Source of the DNA: Hominifimenecus microfluidus
GTDB taxonomy: Bacteria > Bacillota > Clostridia > Lachnospirales > Lachnospiraceae
Assembly (NCBI GenBank): GCA_020687485.1
Contig: JAJEQR010000030.1
Span: 1 to 45,547, forward strand
Direction: 5' to 3'
DNA: 45,547 nucleotides
The translations under genes were made by a program, and so were the position numbers. Positions 32,054 through 40,359 of this stretch are shown here, in pieces. The notes under the pieces were generated by a model. The model made no database searches and was not told the origin of the DNA. It saw only the letters and a list, made by a program, of their open reading frames with translations. How positions within the stretch are numbered: position 1 is the stretch's first letter; each line of letters starts with the position of its first letter.

Positions 32054-33442
32054 TCAGGCATCCTTCAGGAATGCCATATAGCCCTTGTATCCTTCGTAAA
32101 TATCTGCCTTACTTCCAATCTCCCACGGTGCATGCATGCTGAGGACTGCGATACCACTGTCAATAACCTCCATGCCATAATTGGCCATGATGTAAGCGAT
32201 GGTTCCGCCGCCGCCCTGATCCACTTTGCCAATCTCTGCTGTCTGCCAGAATACGCCATTGTCATCCATTACACGGCGTACTGCTGCCATATATTCTGCA
32301 CTTGCATCATTGGAACCGGATTTTCCGCGCGAGCCAGTGTACTTATTGAATACAAGACCGCGCCCGAAATATGCGCTGTTCTTCTTTTCGAAAACTCCTG
32401 CGAAGTTCGGATCAAAGGCTGCGCTGACATCAGAGGAGAGCATGCGGGAGTTTGCTATCGCGCGGCGTACGCCAAGATCTGTATACTGTCCAGCCAGGCT
32501 CATCAGCTCTGCTACCGTATTCTCGAAGAAACGAGAATGCATGCCGGTCGCACCGACGCTTCCAATCTCTTCCTTGTCGACCAGAAGGCATACAGCAGTA
32601 CGTTTTACCGGTCCCATATCCAGCTGAGCAGCCAAGGAAGTGTATGCGCAGATACGGTCATCCTGACCATAACCGATTACCATGCTGCGATCAAGTCCGC
32701 AGTCACGAGCAGCGCCTGCCGGAACAATCTCCAGCTCCGCGGAAATGAAGTCTTCTTCCTCCATATCATATTTTGCTTTCAGAAGCGCCAGAATATTCTT
32801 CTTGACCAGCTCTTTCTCCTTTTCATCCGCATCGGCTGCCGGTTCGCTTCCGAACAGGACATCCAGTGCCTCGCCGTCGATGATCTCGCTGGCCTTCTTC
32901 TGCATCTGGTCAGCCGCCAGATGAGGGAGAAGATCGCTGATGCAAAGTACCGGATCTTCCGGATCTTCACCGATCACAACATTTATACTTGTGCCGTCTT
33001 TCTTCGCAACCACGCCATGCAGCGCCAGAGGCATTGCTACCCATTGATACTTCTTGACACCGCCGTAGTAATGAGTATCCAGAAGAACCATGTCGGTGTC
33101 CTCGTACAGAGGATTCTGCTTCAGATCCAGACGAGGAGAGTCGATATGCGCTCCCAGAATATTCATACCATTCTCAATTGGTTCAGAACCGATCTGGAAC
33201 AGAACCAGCGTCTTATTCATGCAGATGCGGTAAACACGGTCGCCCTCTTTCAGCGTCTCGCCTGCTTTCATGACATCTTCCATGCGGCGATAACCCTTCG
33301 CCTCTGCAAGACGCACCGCCTCTGTTACACACTCACGCTCTGTCTTGCCAATACTCAGATATGCCTTGTAATCATCGCACACCTGATTCAGTTTTGCGCG
33401 CTCTTCCTCGGAATAGCTTAACCATGCATTTTTACGTTCCAT
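32054..33442 (-). CDS. M18-family aminopeptidase
   Basis: The ATG at 33442 (462 residues, MERKNAWLSYSEEE) follows AAGGAG; the upstream ATG at 33460 overlaps that site. Metal ligands and catalytic residues of M18 peptidases are visible: GAHIDSPRLDL (His and Asp), VDKEEIGSVGATG (Glu pair), and the terminal MHAPWEIGSKADIYE (His). M18 enzymes are dodecameric zinc aminopeptidases that prefer acidic or neutral N-terminal residues. It is probably the first gene of the operon running down to 27,356. No clear promoter could be placed in the 100 bases upstream. Confidence 0.93.
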   Translation of the reverse strand: MERKNAWLSYSEEERAKLNQVCDDYKAYLSIGKTERECVTEAVRLAEAKGYRRMEDVMKAGETLKEGDRVYRICMNKTLVLFQIGSEPIENGMNILGAHIDSPRLDLKQNPLYEDTDMVLLDTHYYGGVKKYQWVAMPLALHGVVAKKDGTSINVVIGEDPEDPVLCISDLLPHLAADQMQKKASEIIDGEALDVLFGSEPAADADEKEKELVKKNILALLKAKYDMEEEDFISAELEIVPAGAARDCGLDRSMVIGYGQDDRICAYTSLAAQLDMGPVKRTAVCLLVDKEEIGSVGATGMHSRFFENTVAELMSLAGQYTDLGVRRAIANSRMLSSDVSAAFDPNFAGVFEKKNSAYFGRGLVFNKYTGSRGKSGSNDASAEYMAAVRRVMDDNGVFWQTAEIGKVDQGGGGTIAYIMANYGMEVIDSGIAVLSMHAPWEIGSKADIYEGYKGYMAFLKDA

Positions 33443-33499
33443 TGCTTTTCTCCTTTTCATTCTTTGAATCCAGTTCCCTGGTTTTATTTTAAAAGTGAA

Positions 33500-33530
33500 A
33501 AGGGGGATACACCATGCGGCATATCCCCTT
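33500..33530 (-). terminator. Intrinsic terminator downstream of efp
   Basis: On the minus strand AAGGGGATA and TATCCCCCTT pair with one bulged base around an ATGC-C-GCAT inner palindrome. CTTTTCACTTTT follows as a U-rich tail. It lies just after the efp stop codon. Confidence 0.65.
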
Positions 33531-33541
33531 GTGCTTGTATC

Positions 33542-34102
33542 TTATACTCTGGACAGATATTCACCGGTTCTGGTGTCAATCTTGATAACATCACCCTGCT
33601 CTACGAACAGCGGTACATTTACCTGAGCGCCTGTCTCAACAGTAGCAGGCTTGGTAGCGCCGGTAGCGGTGTCGCCCTTGAAGCCAGGCTCGGTATCCGT
33701 AATCTGCAGCTCTACGAACAGCGGAGGCTCGATAGAGAATACGTTGCCCTTATGGGAACAAACCTTAACCATCTCGTTCTCTTTAACGAACTTCAGGGTA
33801 TCGCCGATCTGATCGGAGTTCAGTGCGATCTGATCGTAAGTTTCGGTATCCATGAAGTGGTACAGATCGCCGTCGCTGTATAAGTACTGCATGTCCTTAC
33901 GCTCGATGGTAGCTTCTTCCAGCTTCTCGGTCGGGCGGAAGGTCTTCTCAACAACGCCGCCGCTGACGATGTTCTTCAGCTTAGTACGAACGAATGCTGC
34001 GCCTTTGCCGGGCTTAACATGCTGGAATTCAATAACCTGGAAAATACTTCCTTCGATTTCAAGTGTCTTACCGTTTCTGATATCACCTGCTGTGATTGCC
34101 AT
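33542..34102 (-). CDS. efp: Elongation factor P
   Basis: The 186-residue product has the three beta-barrel domains of EF-P, which relieves ribosome stalling at polyproline stretches by entering the E site. The tip loop reads [10 protein letters not shown] with Lys33, the position modified in other bacteria; the Pro-Gly-Lys-Gly context is of the Bacillus type. The C-terminal signature ([25 protein letters not shown]) is intact. AGGAGG precedes the ATG, and it has its own promoter and terminator. Confidence 0.97.
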   Translation of the reverse strand: MAITAGDIRNGKTLEIEGSIFQVIEFQHVKPGKGAAFVRTKLKNIVSGGVVEKTFRPTEKLEEATIERKDMQYLYSDGDLYHFMDTETYDQIALNSDQIGDTLKFVKENEMVKVCSHKGNVFSIEPPLFVELQITDTEPGFKGDTATGATKPATVETGAQVNVPLFVEQGDVIKIDTRTGEYLSRV

Positions 34103-34164
34103 AAATCAAATCCTCCTTGGGGTGTCTGTCTCATATTCCGATCGAATGTGAACTCATCGTTTCT

Positions 34165-34193
34165 ATTCTAAACCATGTTATTGCATTTTTCAA
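34165..34193 (-). promoter_or_regulatory. Promoter of efp
   Basis: On the minus strand TTGAAA (34193-34188), a 17-base spacer and TAGAAT (34170-34165) directly follow the stop codon of the yqeG-like gene, about 60 bases before efp. Confidence 0.7.
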
Positions 34194-34712
34194 CTATTTT
34201 TTTCTATTCCGGCCGATTTTACAGGACAATTCATAAAGAAACAGGATCAGCATTTCCGGAATTCGCTTCAGACGGATGCGAAACCGTTCATGCGGGTCTA
34301 CCGGACGTACCAGAAAATTCCGGATTCCGGCATTATTCGCGCCCCAGATATCCGTGAATATCTGATCGCCGATAAAGAGTGCCTGCTCTGGATGAATCCC
34401 CATCCGGCGAACGCCCTCCAGATAGCCTGCTGCAGCCGGCTTATGTGCCCGGCATACAGCCTCGCTCTGTACAGCTTCGGCGAAGGGAAGCACTCTCGGT
34501 TCCTTATTATTGGAAACCAGACAGGTGCGGAAACCAATTGCATGTAGTTGGTGGAATAATGCTTCCGAGCGGGAATCCGCCGGTGCGTTGTCCGGAACCA
34601 GCGTGTTGTCAATATCATAGAGAATGCCGCGTATGCCCTGATCCCAGAGCTTCTGATAGGAAATTGTATAGACAGACGCGATCCTCTCACCTGGATATAA
34701 TCTTACTTTCAT
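34194..34712 (-). CDS. YqeG-family HAD phosphatase
   Basis: The 172-residue protein has the HAD nucleophile motif LYDIDNTLVPD (about residues 35-45), motif II VSNN, a Lys (HKPAAAGY) and motif III FIGDQIFTDIWGAN, as in YqeG (HAD subfamily IIIA). In Bacillus, yqeG lies with aroE/yqeH ribosome-assembly genes, and its substrate is unknown. Here its ATG overlaps the nrdR stop (ATGA), so the two are co-translated. The gene ends immediately before the efp promoter. Confidence 0.92.
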   Translation of the reverse strand: MKVRLYPGERIASVYTISYQKLWDQGIRGILYDIDNTLVPDNAPADSRSEALFHQLHAIGFRTCLVSNNKEPRVLPFAEAVQSEAVCRAHKPAAAGYLEGVRRMGIHPEQALFIGDQIFTDIWGANNAGIRNFLVRPVDPHERFRIRLKRIPEMLILFLYELSCKIGRNRKK

Positions 34713-35158
34713 TTCTTCTTCGCCAGTTTCTCTATCTCACGCAAAAATGTCTCTACATCCTTGAACTCGCGATACACCGAAGCAAAACGCACATAAGCGA
34801 CATCATCCAGCTGCCGCAGGTGTTCCATCACAATCTCGCCGATCACGGAAGTTGCGATCTCCTTTTCTTCCCTGCCGAGAATCTGGTTCTCGATATCGTC
34901 AATCATGGCATTGATCGTATCAACAGGAATCGGCCGCTTGTGGCAGGCTCGAAGGATACCATCCTCCAGCTTGCTTCGATCATAAGGTTCCCGGACATCG
35001 TTCTTCTTTACTACCATCAGAGGGATTGTCTCCACTTTCTCATAGGTAGTAAATCGCTTGCCACATACTTCGCACTGCCGACGGCGGCGAATACTGCTCT
35101 CTGCCGGACGGGAGTCGATGACTTTAGTATCTGCGGCATTGCAAAACGGACACTTCAT
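34709..35158 (-). CDS. nrdR: Transcriptional repressor NrdR
   Basis: This 149-residue protein has the N-terminal zinc ribbon MKCPFC...CEVCGKRFTTYE and an ATP-cone domain (VVKKNDVREPYDRSKLEDGI...). NrdR represses ribonucleotide reductase genes when dATP is high by binding paired NrdR boxes. No nrd gene lies in the window, so its targets are elsewhere. It has its own promoter (35191-35219), and GAAGGAG lies before the ATG. Confidence 0.96.
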   Translation of the reverse strand: MKCPFCNAADTKVIDSRPAESSIRRRRQCEVCGKRFTTYEKVETIPLMVVKKNDVREPYDRSKLEDGILRACHKRPIPVDTINAMIDDIENQILGREEKEIATSVIGEIVMEHLRQLDDVAYVRFASVYREFKDVETFLREIEKLAKKK

Positions 35159-35190
35159 ACGTTATATTCTCCTTCTGCGGAATATAGTTT

Positions 35191-35219
35191 ATCATAGCAG
35201 AAAACAGGAAAAGATACAA
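35191..35219 (-). promoter_or_regulatory. Promoter of nrdR-yqeG
   Basis: On the minus strand TTGTAT (35219-35214), a 17-base spacer and TATGAT (35196-35191) give a predicted start about 25 bases before nrdR. The -35 lies in the loop and the spacer in one arm of the hairpin at 35202-35234. Confidence 0.6.
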
Positions 35220-35234
35220 GTATTTTTCCTGTTT
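35202..35234 (-). terminator. Terminator-like hairpin after ylmC
   Basis: AAACAGGAAAA and TTTTCCTGTTT are perfect 11-base arms. The stem is A+T-rich and the T-rich 3' arm gives some U-run on the minus strand. It probably ends or attenuates the coaBC-prfC-ylmC transcript. Confidence 0.5.
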
Positions 35235-35254
35235 CCCCCACTTATCCTTTATTT

Positions 35255-35509
35255 TCAGCATTTTACCAGGCATTCATCCACGTGAATATCGACCAGAATG
35301 ATATCCTCTCCCACCTGACGCACACAGGAGAATGGGATGATATACTCGCTGTCTCTGCCGATAAATCCGCAGAACTGCGCCGGACCGGGTATAATCAGAG
35401 AAAGTATCACCCCGGTGCATACGTCAAACTCGATATCTTCGACGAAGCCCAGACGGCGGCAGTCACAGACGTTGATGACTTCTTTATCGCGCATATTACA
35501 GATCCGCAT
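35255..35509 (-). CDS. YlmC/YmxH family PRC-barrel sporulation-associated protein
   Basis: The 84-residue protein (MRICNMRDKEVINVCDCRRLGFVEDIEFD...) matches the YlmC/YmxH PRC-barrel family common in spore-forming Firmicutes. Its role is not firmly known. CGGAGG precedes the ATG. It lies 49 bases after prfC in the same direction and is followed by a hairpin. Confidence 0.9.
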   Translation of the reverse strand: MRICNMRDKEVINVCDCRRLGFVEDIEFDVCTGVILSLIIPGPAQFCGFIGRDSEYIIPFSCVRQVGEDIILVDIHVDECLVKC

Positions 35510-35558
35510 ATAATTTCCTCCGGGAAAGAGGTGTCGTTTTATTTTATGCGGGAGGCAG

Positions 35559-37148
35559 TTAGTTCTTTCCGAATTCCGACAGAACCAATCCCGGATTTCT
35601 CTCTTCTACCATGCCTACGCTCCAACTGTTGATGAACAGCAGCAGCGGACGATCCTTCAGATCCTTGATGCGCTTCATATCAGACGTACCCTGAATCTTC
35701 GCTACATCAATATCCTCATTCTCGATCCAGCGAATATACTCGTAAGGAAGCTGCTCCAGACGCGCTTCTACATTGTACTCATTCTGCAGGCGATACATCA
35801 GTACATCGAACTGAAGGACGCCGACAACACCGACAATAATCTCCTCCATACCAGTGTTGAACTCCTGAAAAATCTGGATCGCACCTTCCTGTGCAATCTG
35901 GGAAATTCCTTTGATGAACTGCTTGCGCTTCATGGTATCGACCTGACGCACGCGTGCGAAATGCTCCGGCGCAAACGTCGGAATACCTTCATACTGGAAC
36001 TTCTTATTCCCGGCACACAGAGTATCACCGATGGAGAAGATACCAGGATCGAAGACACCGATGATATCGCCCGCATATGCTTCATCAACAATGGTACGCT
36101 CCTGCGCCATCATCTGCGTGGACTGTGCCAGACGGATCTTCTTGCCACCCTGAATGTGATTGACTTCCATACCGGCTTCGTATTTGCCAGAGCAGATGCG
36201 CATAAATGCGATACGGTCGCGGTGCGCTTTATTCATATTCGCTTGAATCTTGAAGACAAATGCGGAAAAAGGCTCCTCCACTGGATCAATGATTCCAGTA
36301 TCCGCCACACGGGGCGTGGGAGGAAGTGTCATTTTCAGGAAATGGCGCAGGAAAGTCTCGACGCCGAAGTTCGTCAGCGCCGAACCGAAAAATACCGGAC
36401 TTAACTTACCGGAGCGCACCAGATCCATGTCCAGTTCCTGACCGGCTCCATCCAGAAGCTCGATCTCATCCCGCAGCTGTGCCATATAGTGGCTGCCGAT
36501 CTTCTTCTCTGTATCGGGATCGTCCATCTGCAGCAGATGCGTCTCAATCTCACGCTGACCGGCGCCTTCCGCTACGAACGTGGTAATCGCGCCGAGGTCG
36601 CGCTCGTAAACGCCCTTGAAGTTCTTACCGGAACCGATCGGCCAGTTCACCGGGCAGGTATCGATACCGAGCACACTCTCAATATCATCGAGAAGTTCGA
36701 ACGGATCCTTGGCTTCCCGGTCCATCTTATTAATAAACGTAAAAATCGGAATGTGGCGCAGCAGACATACCTTGAACAATTTAATCGTCTGCGCCTCGAC
36801 GCCCTTGCTGGCGTCGATAACCATAACAGCGGAATCCGCCGCCATCAGTGTACGGTAGGTATCCTCCGAGAAGTCCTGATGTCCGGGCGTATCCAAAATG
36901 TTAATACAGTAGTCGTTATAGTGGAATTGCAGAACGGACGATGTAACTGAAATACCTCTCTCCTTTTCGATCTCCATCCAGTCGGATACAGCGTGTTTCG
37001 CTGTCTTCTTGCCCTTCACGGAGCCAGCCAGATTGATTGCTCCTCCGTAGAGAAGGAACTTCTCTGTCAGGGTTGTCTTACCGGCATCCGGGTGCGAAAT
37101 AATCGCAAACGTCCGCCGCTTGTTGATTTCTTCTTGTAATGTGCTCAT
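35559..37148 (-). CDS. prfC: Peptide chain release factor 3
   Basis: The 529-residue translational GTPase recycles RF1/RF2 from the ribosome. G1 is SHPDAGKTTLTEK (about 18-30), the switch I/II region reads EIEKERGISVTSS and DTPGHQDFSED, and G4 is NKMD. Length and C-terminal domain match RF3 (and differ from EF-G by lacking domain IV). The start ATG directly follows the TAA of coaBC, so translation is probably coupled. Confidence 0.96.
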   Translation of the reverse strand: MSTLQEEINKRRTFAIISHPDAGKTTLTEKFLLYGGAINLAGSVKGKKTAKHAVSDWMEIEKERGISVTSSVLQFHYNDYCINILDTPGHQDFSEDTYRTLMAADSAVMVIDASKGVEAQTIKLFKVCLLRHIPIFTFINKMDREAKDPFELLDDIESVLGIDTCPVNWPIGSGKNFKGVYERDLGAITTFVAEGAGQREIETHLLQMDDPDTEKKIGSHYMAQLRDEIELLDGAGQELDMDLVRSGKLSPVFFGSALTNFGVETFLRHFLKMTLPPTPRVADTGIIDPVEEPFSAFVFKIQANMNKAHRDRIAFMRICSGKYEAGMEVNHIQGGKKIRLAQSTQMMAQERTIVDEAYAGDIIGVFDPGIFSIGDTLCAGNKKFQYEGIPTFAPEHFARVRQVDTMKRKQFIKGISQIAQEGAIQIFQEFNTGMEEIIVGVVGVLQFDVLMYRLQNEYNVEARLEQLPYEYIRWIENEDIDVAKIQGTSDMKRIKDLKDRPLLLFINSWSVGMVEERNPGLVLSEFGKN

Positions 37149-38345
37149 TTATTTCAAACTCCTTGCAATAATATCCAGTATTCTCATCGCGACATCGTCC
37201 TTGGACATCTGTGGAAGTGCCTCCTCCGTGTTTCGCTGAATCAACGTCACAATATTCGTATCTGTACCAAAGCCTGCGCCTTCCTGGCGAAGATTATTCG
37301 CTACAATCATATCCACGTTCTTCTTGATTAACTTCTTCCTGGAATTCTCCAGCATATTCTCGGTCTCCATCGAGAAACCGCACAGGAACTGATTCTCACG
37401 ACGATTGGCTCCGGCGGATGCCAGGATATCTTTCGTGCGCTCCAACGGAATCGCTGCATCGCCCTCCATCTTCTTGATCTTCTCGGAAGCGACATTCTTC
37501 GGCCGGTAATCAGCGACTGCCGCAGCCATAATCATCGCGTCCTGCTCCGTCGCCCGGCTCATCACCGCTTCATACATTTCTTCTGCAGAGTGTACGGGAA
37601 CCGTATTCACAAAGCGCGGCGGTTCCAGATTTACAGGCCCTGTGACAAGCGTTACCTCCGCACCGCGCAGCATCGCCATCTTTGCCAGAGAATATCCCAT
37701 CTTACCGGTCGAATGATTCGAAATATAACGAACCGGATCCAGCGCTTCACGGGTCGGTCCCGCCGTTACCAGAACCTTCTTTCCGGTCAGATCCTTCTCG
37801 CAGGCGATCACGCGAAGCAGATGATCAATAATCTCGTCCTCCTCTGGCATCTTTCCCTTTCCGATAGCGCCACAGGCCAGCAGACCATCTGCCGGTTCAA
37901 TGATATCCCATCCATAATGGCGAAGTGCTTTCAGATTATCCTGCGTAACCGGGTTCTCATACATGTGCGTATTCATCGCCGGAGCTGCCAGCTTCGGACA
38001 GTTGCAGGCCAAAATTGTCGTCGTAAGCATATCGTCCGCAATGCCATGTGCCAGCTTGGCCAGCACATTCGCGCTCGCCGGAGCTACGACTACTGCATCC
38101 GCCCAGCGCGCCAGGGAAACATGTTCCACTTTGATCTCATAATTCCGGTCAAAGGTATCCGTCAGACATTTTCTGACCGTGAGCTGCTCAAATGTCAGCG
38201 GAGAAATAAACTGCGTCGCATTTTTCGTCATGATGACCTGCACATTCGCTCCCATCTTGTACAAAGTGCGTGCCAGACCGGCCGCTTTGTAGCAGGCGAT
38301 GCTGCTGGAAACTCCCAGCAGGATATTCTTCCCCTTGATTGTCAT
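37149..38345 (-). CDS. coaBC: Bifunctional phosphopantothenoylcysteine decarboxylase/synthetase
   Basis: The ATG at 38345 (398 residues, MTIKGKNILLGVSSSIACYKA) follows AAGGAGG; the longer frame has no site. The N-terminal CoaC flavodecarboxylase shows PASANVLAKLAHGIADDM and PAMNTHMYENP. The C-terminal CoaB synthetase shows VTAGPTREALDPVRYISNHSTGKMGYSLA. The enzyme makes 4'-phosphopantetheine from phosphopantothenate and cysteine on the way to coenzyme A. It diverges from coaX, which encodes an earlier step of the same pathway. Confidence 0.97.
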   Translation of the reverse strand: MTIKGKNILLGVSSSIACYKAAGLARTLYKMGANVQVIMTKNATQFISPLTFEQLTVRKCLTDTFDRNYEIKVEHVSLARWADAVVVAPASANVLAKLAHGIADDMLTTTILACNCPKLAAPAMNTHMYENPVTQDNLKALRHYGWDIIEPADGLLACGAIGKGKMPEEDEIIDHLLRVIACEKDLTGKKVLVTAGPTREALDPVRYISNHSTGKMGYSLAKMAMLRGAEVTLVTGPVNLEPPRFVNTVPVHSAEEMYEAVMSRATEQDAMIMAAAVADYRPKNVASEKIKKMEGDAAIPLERTKDILASAGANRRENQFLCGFSMETENMLENSRKKLIKKNVDMIVANNLRQEGAGFGTDTNIVTLIQRNTEEALPQMSKDDVAMRILDIIARSLK

Positions 38346-38398
38346 GAAGCTTCCTCCTTGTCTGTCTCCCCATAATCTGTCTCCGGGCATACTTTATC

Positions 38399-38428
38399 AG
38401 TATACAACAGATACTTCCTGTTTGTAAA
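38399..38428 (-). promoter_or_regulatory. Promoter of coaBC-prfC-ylmC
   Basis: On the minus strand TTTACA (38428-38423), an 18-base spacer and TATACT (38404-38399) lie about 54 bases before the coaBC start, back to back with the coaX promoter. Confidence 0.65.
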
Positions 38429-38452
38429 CGGAAATCATTTAAAAAAATACTT

Positions 38453-38481
38453 TTGACCCGGACTTTATTGTGTGTTACAAT
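38453..38481 (+). promoter_or_regulatory. Promoter of coaX
   Basis: TTGACC (38453-38458), a 17-base spacer and TACAAT (38476-38481) lie about 90 bases before the coaX start. The -35 boxes of coaX and coaBC are only 24 bases apart. Confidence 0.75.
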
Positions 38482-38569
38482 AGGCAGAGAAAGAGATGCT
38501 GCCACCCGGATTCTCCGAGTCAGACAGCAGAACAGTAAGATAAAGATTAAAGATAAAGGAGCCTTTTTT

Positions 38570-39334
38570 ATGGTTTTTACAATCGATATCGGTAACAGCA
38601 ATATAGTCGTTGGAACCGTGAACCGCCAGGGTGTTCTCTTCGTAGAGCGCATGTCCACGGATCACAAGAAGACGGAACTGGAATACGCGATCCTGCTGAA
38701 GTCCGCGATGGAGATTCACGGGATCACTACGAACGAGATCAAGGGCTGCATCATCTCCTCCGTGGTTCCTCCGGTAACTTCCGTGATTAACCGCGCACTG
38801 GAGAAGCTGACCGGTGAGAAAGCACTGGTTGTAGGCCCTGGCATCCGCACCGGATTGAATATTAAGATTGATAACCCGGCGCAGCTTGGCAGCGACCTTG
38901 TGGTGGATGCCGTTGCCGGTATTGCCGAGTACCCTCTCCCGCTGATTATCATCGATATGGGGACTGCGACTACGATGTCTGCCATCGATGCTGCCGGTAA
39001 TTACCTGGGCGGCGTTATCATCCCCGGTGTGCGTGTCGCGCTGGATTCTATGGTCAGCCGTACCGCGCAGCTTCCCCGCATCAGCTTTGAAGCGCCGAAG
39101 AAGGCAATCGGCAAGAACACGATTGAATGTATGAAGAGCGGCAGCGTACTCGGCTCTGCTTCCATGCTGGACGGCATGATCGACCGCCTGGAGGAGGAGC
39201 TTAGTCAAGATGCCACGGTTGTTGCCACTGGCGGCATCGCGCCTTTCATCACACCTCACTGCAAACATAAGATCATCTGCGATGATACCCTGCTGTTGAA
39301 GGGACTCTATCTGATCTATAATAAGAACTGCTAA
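38570..39334 (+). CDS. coaX: Type III pantothenate kinase
   Basis: The ATG at 38570 (254 residues, MVFTIDIGNSNIVVG) follows AAAGGAG; the open frame extends further upstream without a start site. Phosphate-binding motifs IDIGNSN and IDMGTATTMSA, and the pantothenate-loop region RTAQLPRISF, identify CoaX, which uses a monovalent cation and is not feedback-inhibited by CoA. It catalyses the first step of CoA synthesis and is divergent from coaBC. Confidence 0.96.
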   Translation: MVFTIDIGNSNIVVGTVNRQGVLFVERMSTDHKKTELEYAILLKSAMEIHGITTNEIKGCIISSVVPPVTSVINRALEKLTGEKALVVGPGIRTGLNIKIDNPAQLGSDLVVDAVAGIAEYPLPLIIIDMGTATTMSAIDAAGNYLGGVIIPGVRVALDSMVSRTAQLPRISFEAPKKAIGKNTIECMKSGSVLGSASMLDGMIDRLEEELSQDATVVATGGIAPFITPHCKHKIICDDTLLLKGLYLIYNKNC

Positions 39335-39437
39335 CTCTGTCATAGAGTGTCACTGCAATTTAGAGCAGAGTTTTCAGCTTACCATATGAATCTGCAGGGC
39401 ATATTAACTTCAACTACAAGTATACCATAAAATACAG

Positions 39438-39479
39438 ATACGCCTGAACCGGTTCCTGAATGGGATGGTTCGGGCGTAT
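39438..39479. terminator. Hairpin between convergent coaX and vWA genes
   Basis: ATACGCCTGAACC (39438-39450) and GGTTCGGGCGTAT (39467-39479) pair over 13 positions with one G-U pair and a 16-base loop. There is no long U-run on either strand, so terminator function is likely from position but not certain. Confidence 0.5.
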
Positions 39480-39516
39480 TACATTCCTAATGCAGATGAC
39501 ATTTGGTTTTTCAGTA

Positions 39517-40182
39517 TTACTTCCGATCCTCTCTTCCGCACCCGCGCTTCTTATAATCCTCATCGATGCGCTTCTTCCAGTCAGCCCCCAAAGTGGCACT
39601 TCCGCGGACAACGCTGATAGCTTCACTCACCACCTGATAGTTCAGCGTCGTGCCTTCGCTGTCGCTCCGGTAGTTCACAGCGCGGTCGGCATCGATGCCG
39701 AGATATCCAGCGGTTTCTACGGCGTCGATATTTGCGCCCAGAAACAGAAATTCCCAGCCGTATTTTTTCTTCTCATGCTCGATCATGCGTTTTACCTGAT
39801 CGCTGCTGTAACGGCGGCTGGCGTTCTCCATCCCATCTGTCGTGATGACGAACAGCGTATGCTCCGGCACGTCCTCCGGGCGGGCATATTTGTGAATATT
39901 TCTGATATGATGAATCGCGCCGCCGATGGCGTCTACCAGCGCGGTGCATCCGCAGGGCGTATAATCCTTATCCGTCATCGGAGTGATCTGTTGTACATTC
40001 ACCCGGTCGTACAGTACATCGCTTTGACTGTCGAAAAGTACGACGGAGATCAGGGCTTCGCCCGCTTCCTTTTTCTGCTTCTCAATCATGGAATTGAAGC
40101 CGCCGATGGTATCAGCCTCCAGTCCGCTCATGGAACCACTGCGGTCAAGGATAAATACGATTTCCGTTAAACTCTTTCTCAT
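39517..40182 (-). CDS. von Willebrand factor A domain protein
   Basis: This 221-residue single-domain vWA protein has the MIDAS metal site: DRSGSM near residues 13-18, a Thr in TPCGCTALVDAI, and Asp in VITTDGMEN. No signal peptide or membrane segment is seen, so it is cytoplasmic. It resembles the small vWA proteins in TerY-like stress or phosphorylation loci, but no such partners are adjacent. GGAGGA precedes the ATG. It appears to be transcribed alone. Confidence 0.88.
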   Translation of the reverse strand: MRKSLTEIVFILDRSGSMSGLEADTIGGFNSMIEKQKKEAGEALISVVLFDSQSDVLYDRVNVQQITPMTDKDYTPCGCTALVDAIGGAIHHIRNIHKYARPEDVPEHTLFVITTDGMENASRRYSSDQVKRMIEHEKKKYGWEFLFLGANIDAVETAGYLGIDADRAVNYRSDSEGTTLNYQVVSEAISVVRGSATLGADWKKRIDEDYKKRGCGREDRK

Positions 40183-40221
40183 AATACCATTCCTCCTGAA
40201 AATGAAATATAAGTAACAAAA

Positions 40222-40252
40222 GTGGCTGCAAGGTTTTTCACCTCACAGCCAC
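40222..40252 (-). terminator. Intrinsic terminator of the aconitase-family operon
   Basis: On the minus strand GTGGCTG and CAGCCAC form the base stem, with an inner AGGT/ACCT pairing, followed by TTTTGTTACTT. It lies about 100 bases after the last gene of the operon and before the vWA gene. Confidence 0.7.
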
Positions 40253-40359
40253 AGTATAGCGTTTTCTTACAGAAAAATGGTCGCATGAGAAGCGACATTC
40301 ATACTCATAAAGATACCTCACAGAAGGCATCGGACCCGCATGTCCGGAATGGATACTGT

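Noticed and set aside
33443-33541. Zur or similar metal box controlling the aminopeptidase-nadE-CobW operon
   Set aside because: No A+T-rich palindrome of the Zur type could be identified in the upstream gap.
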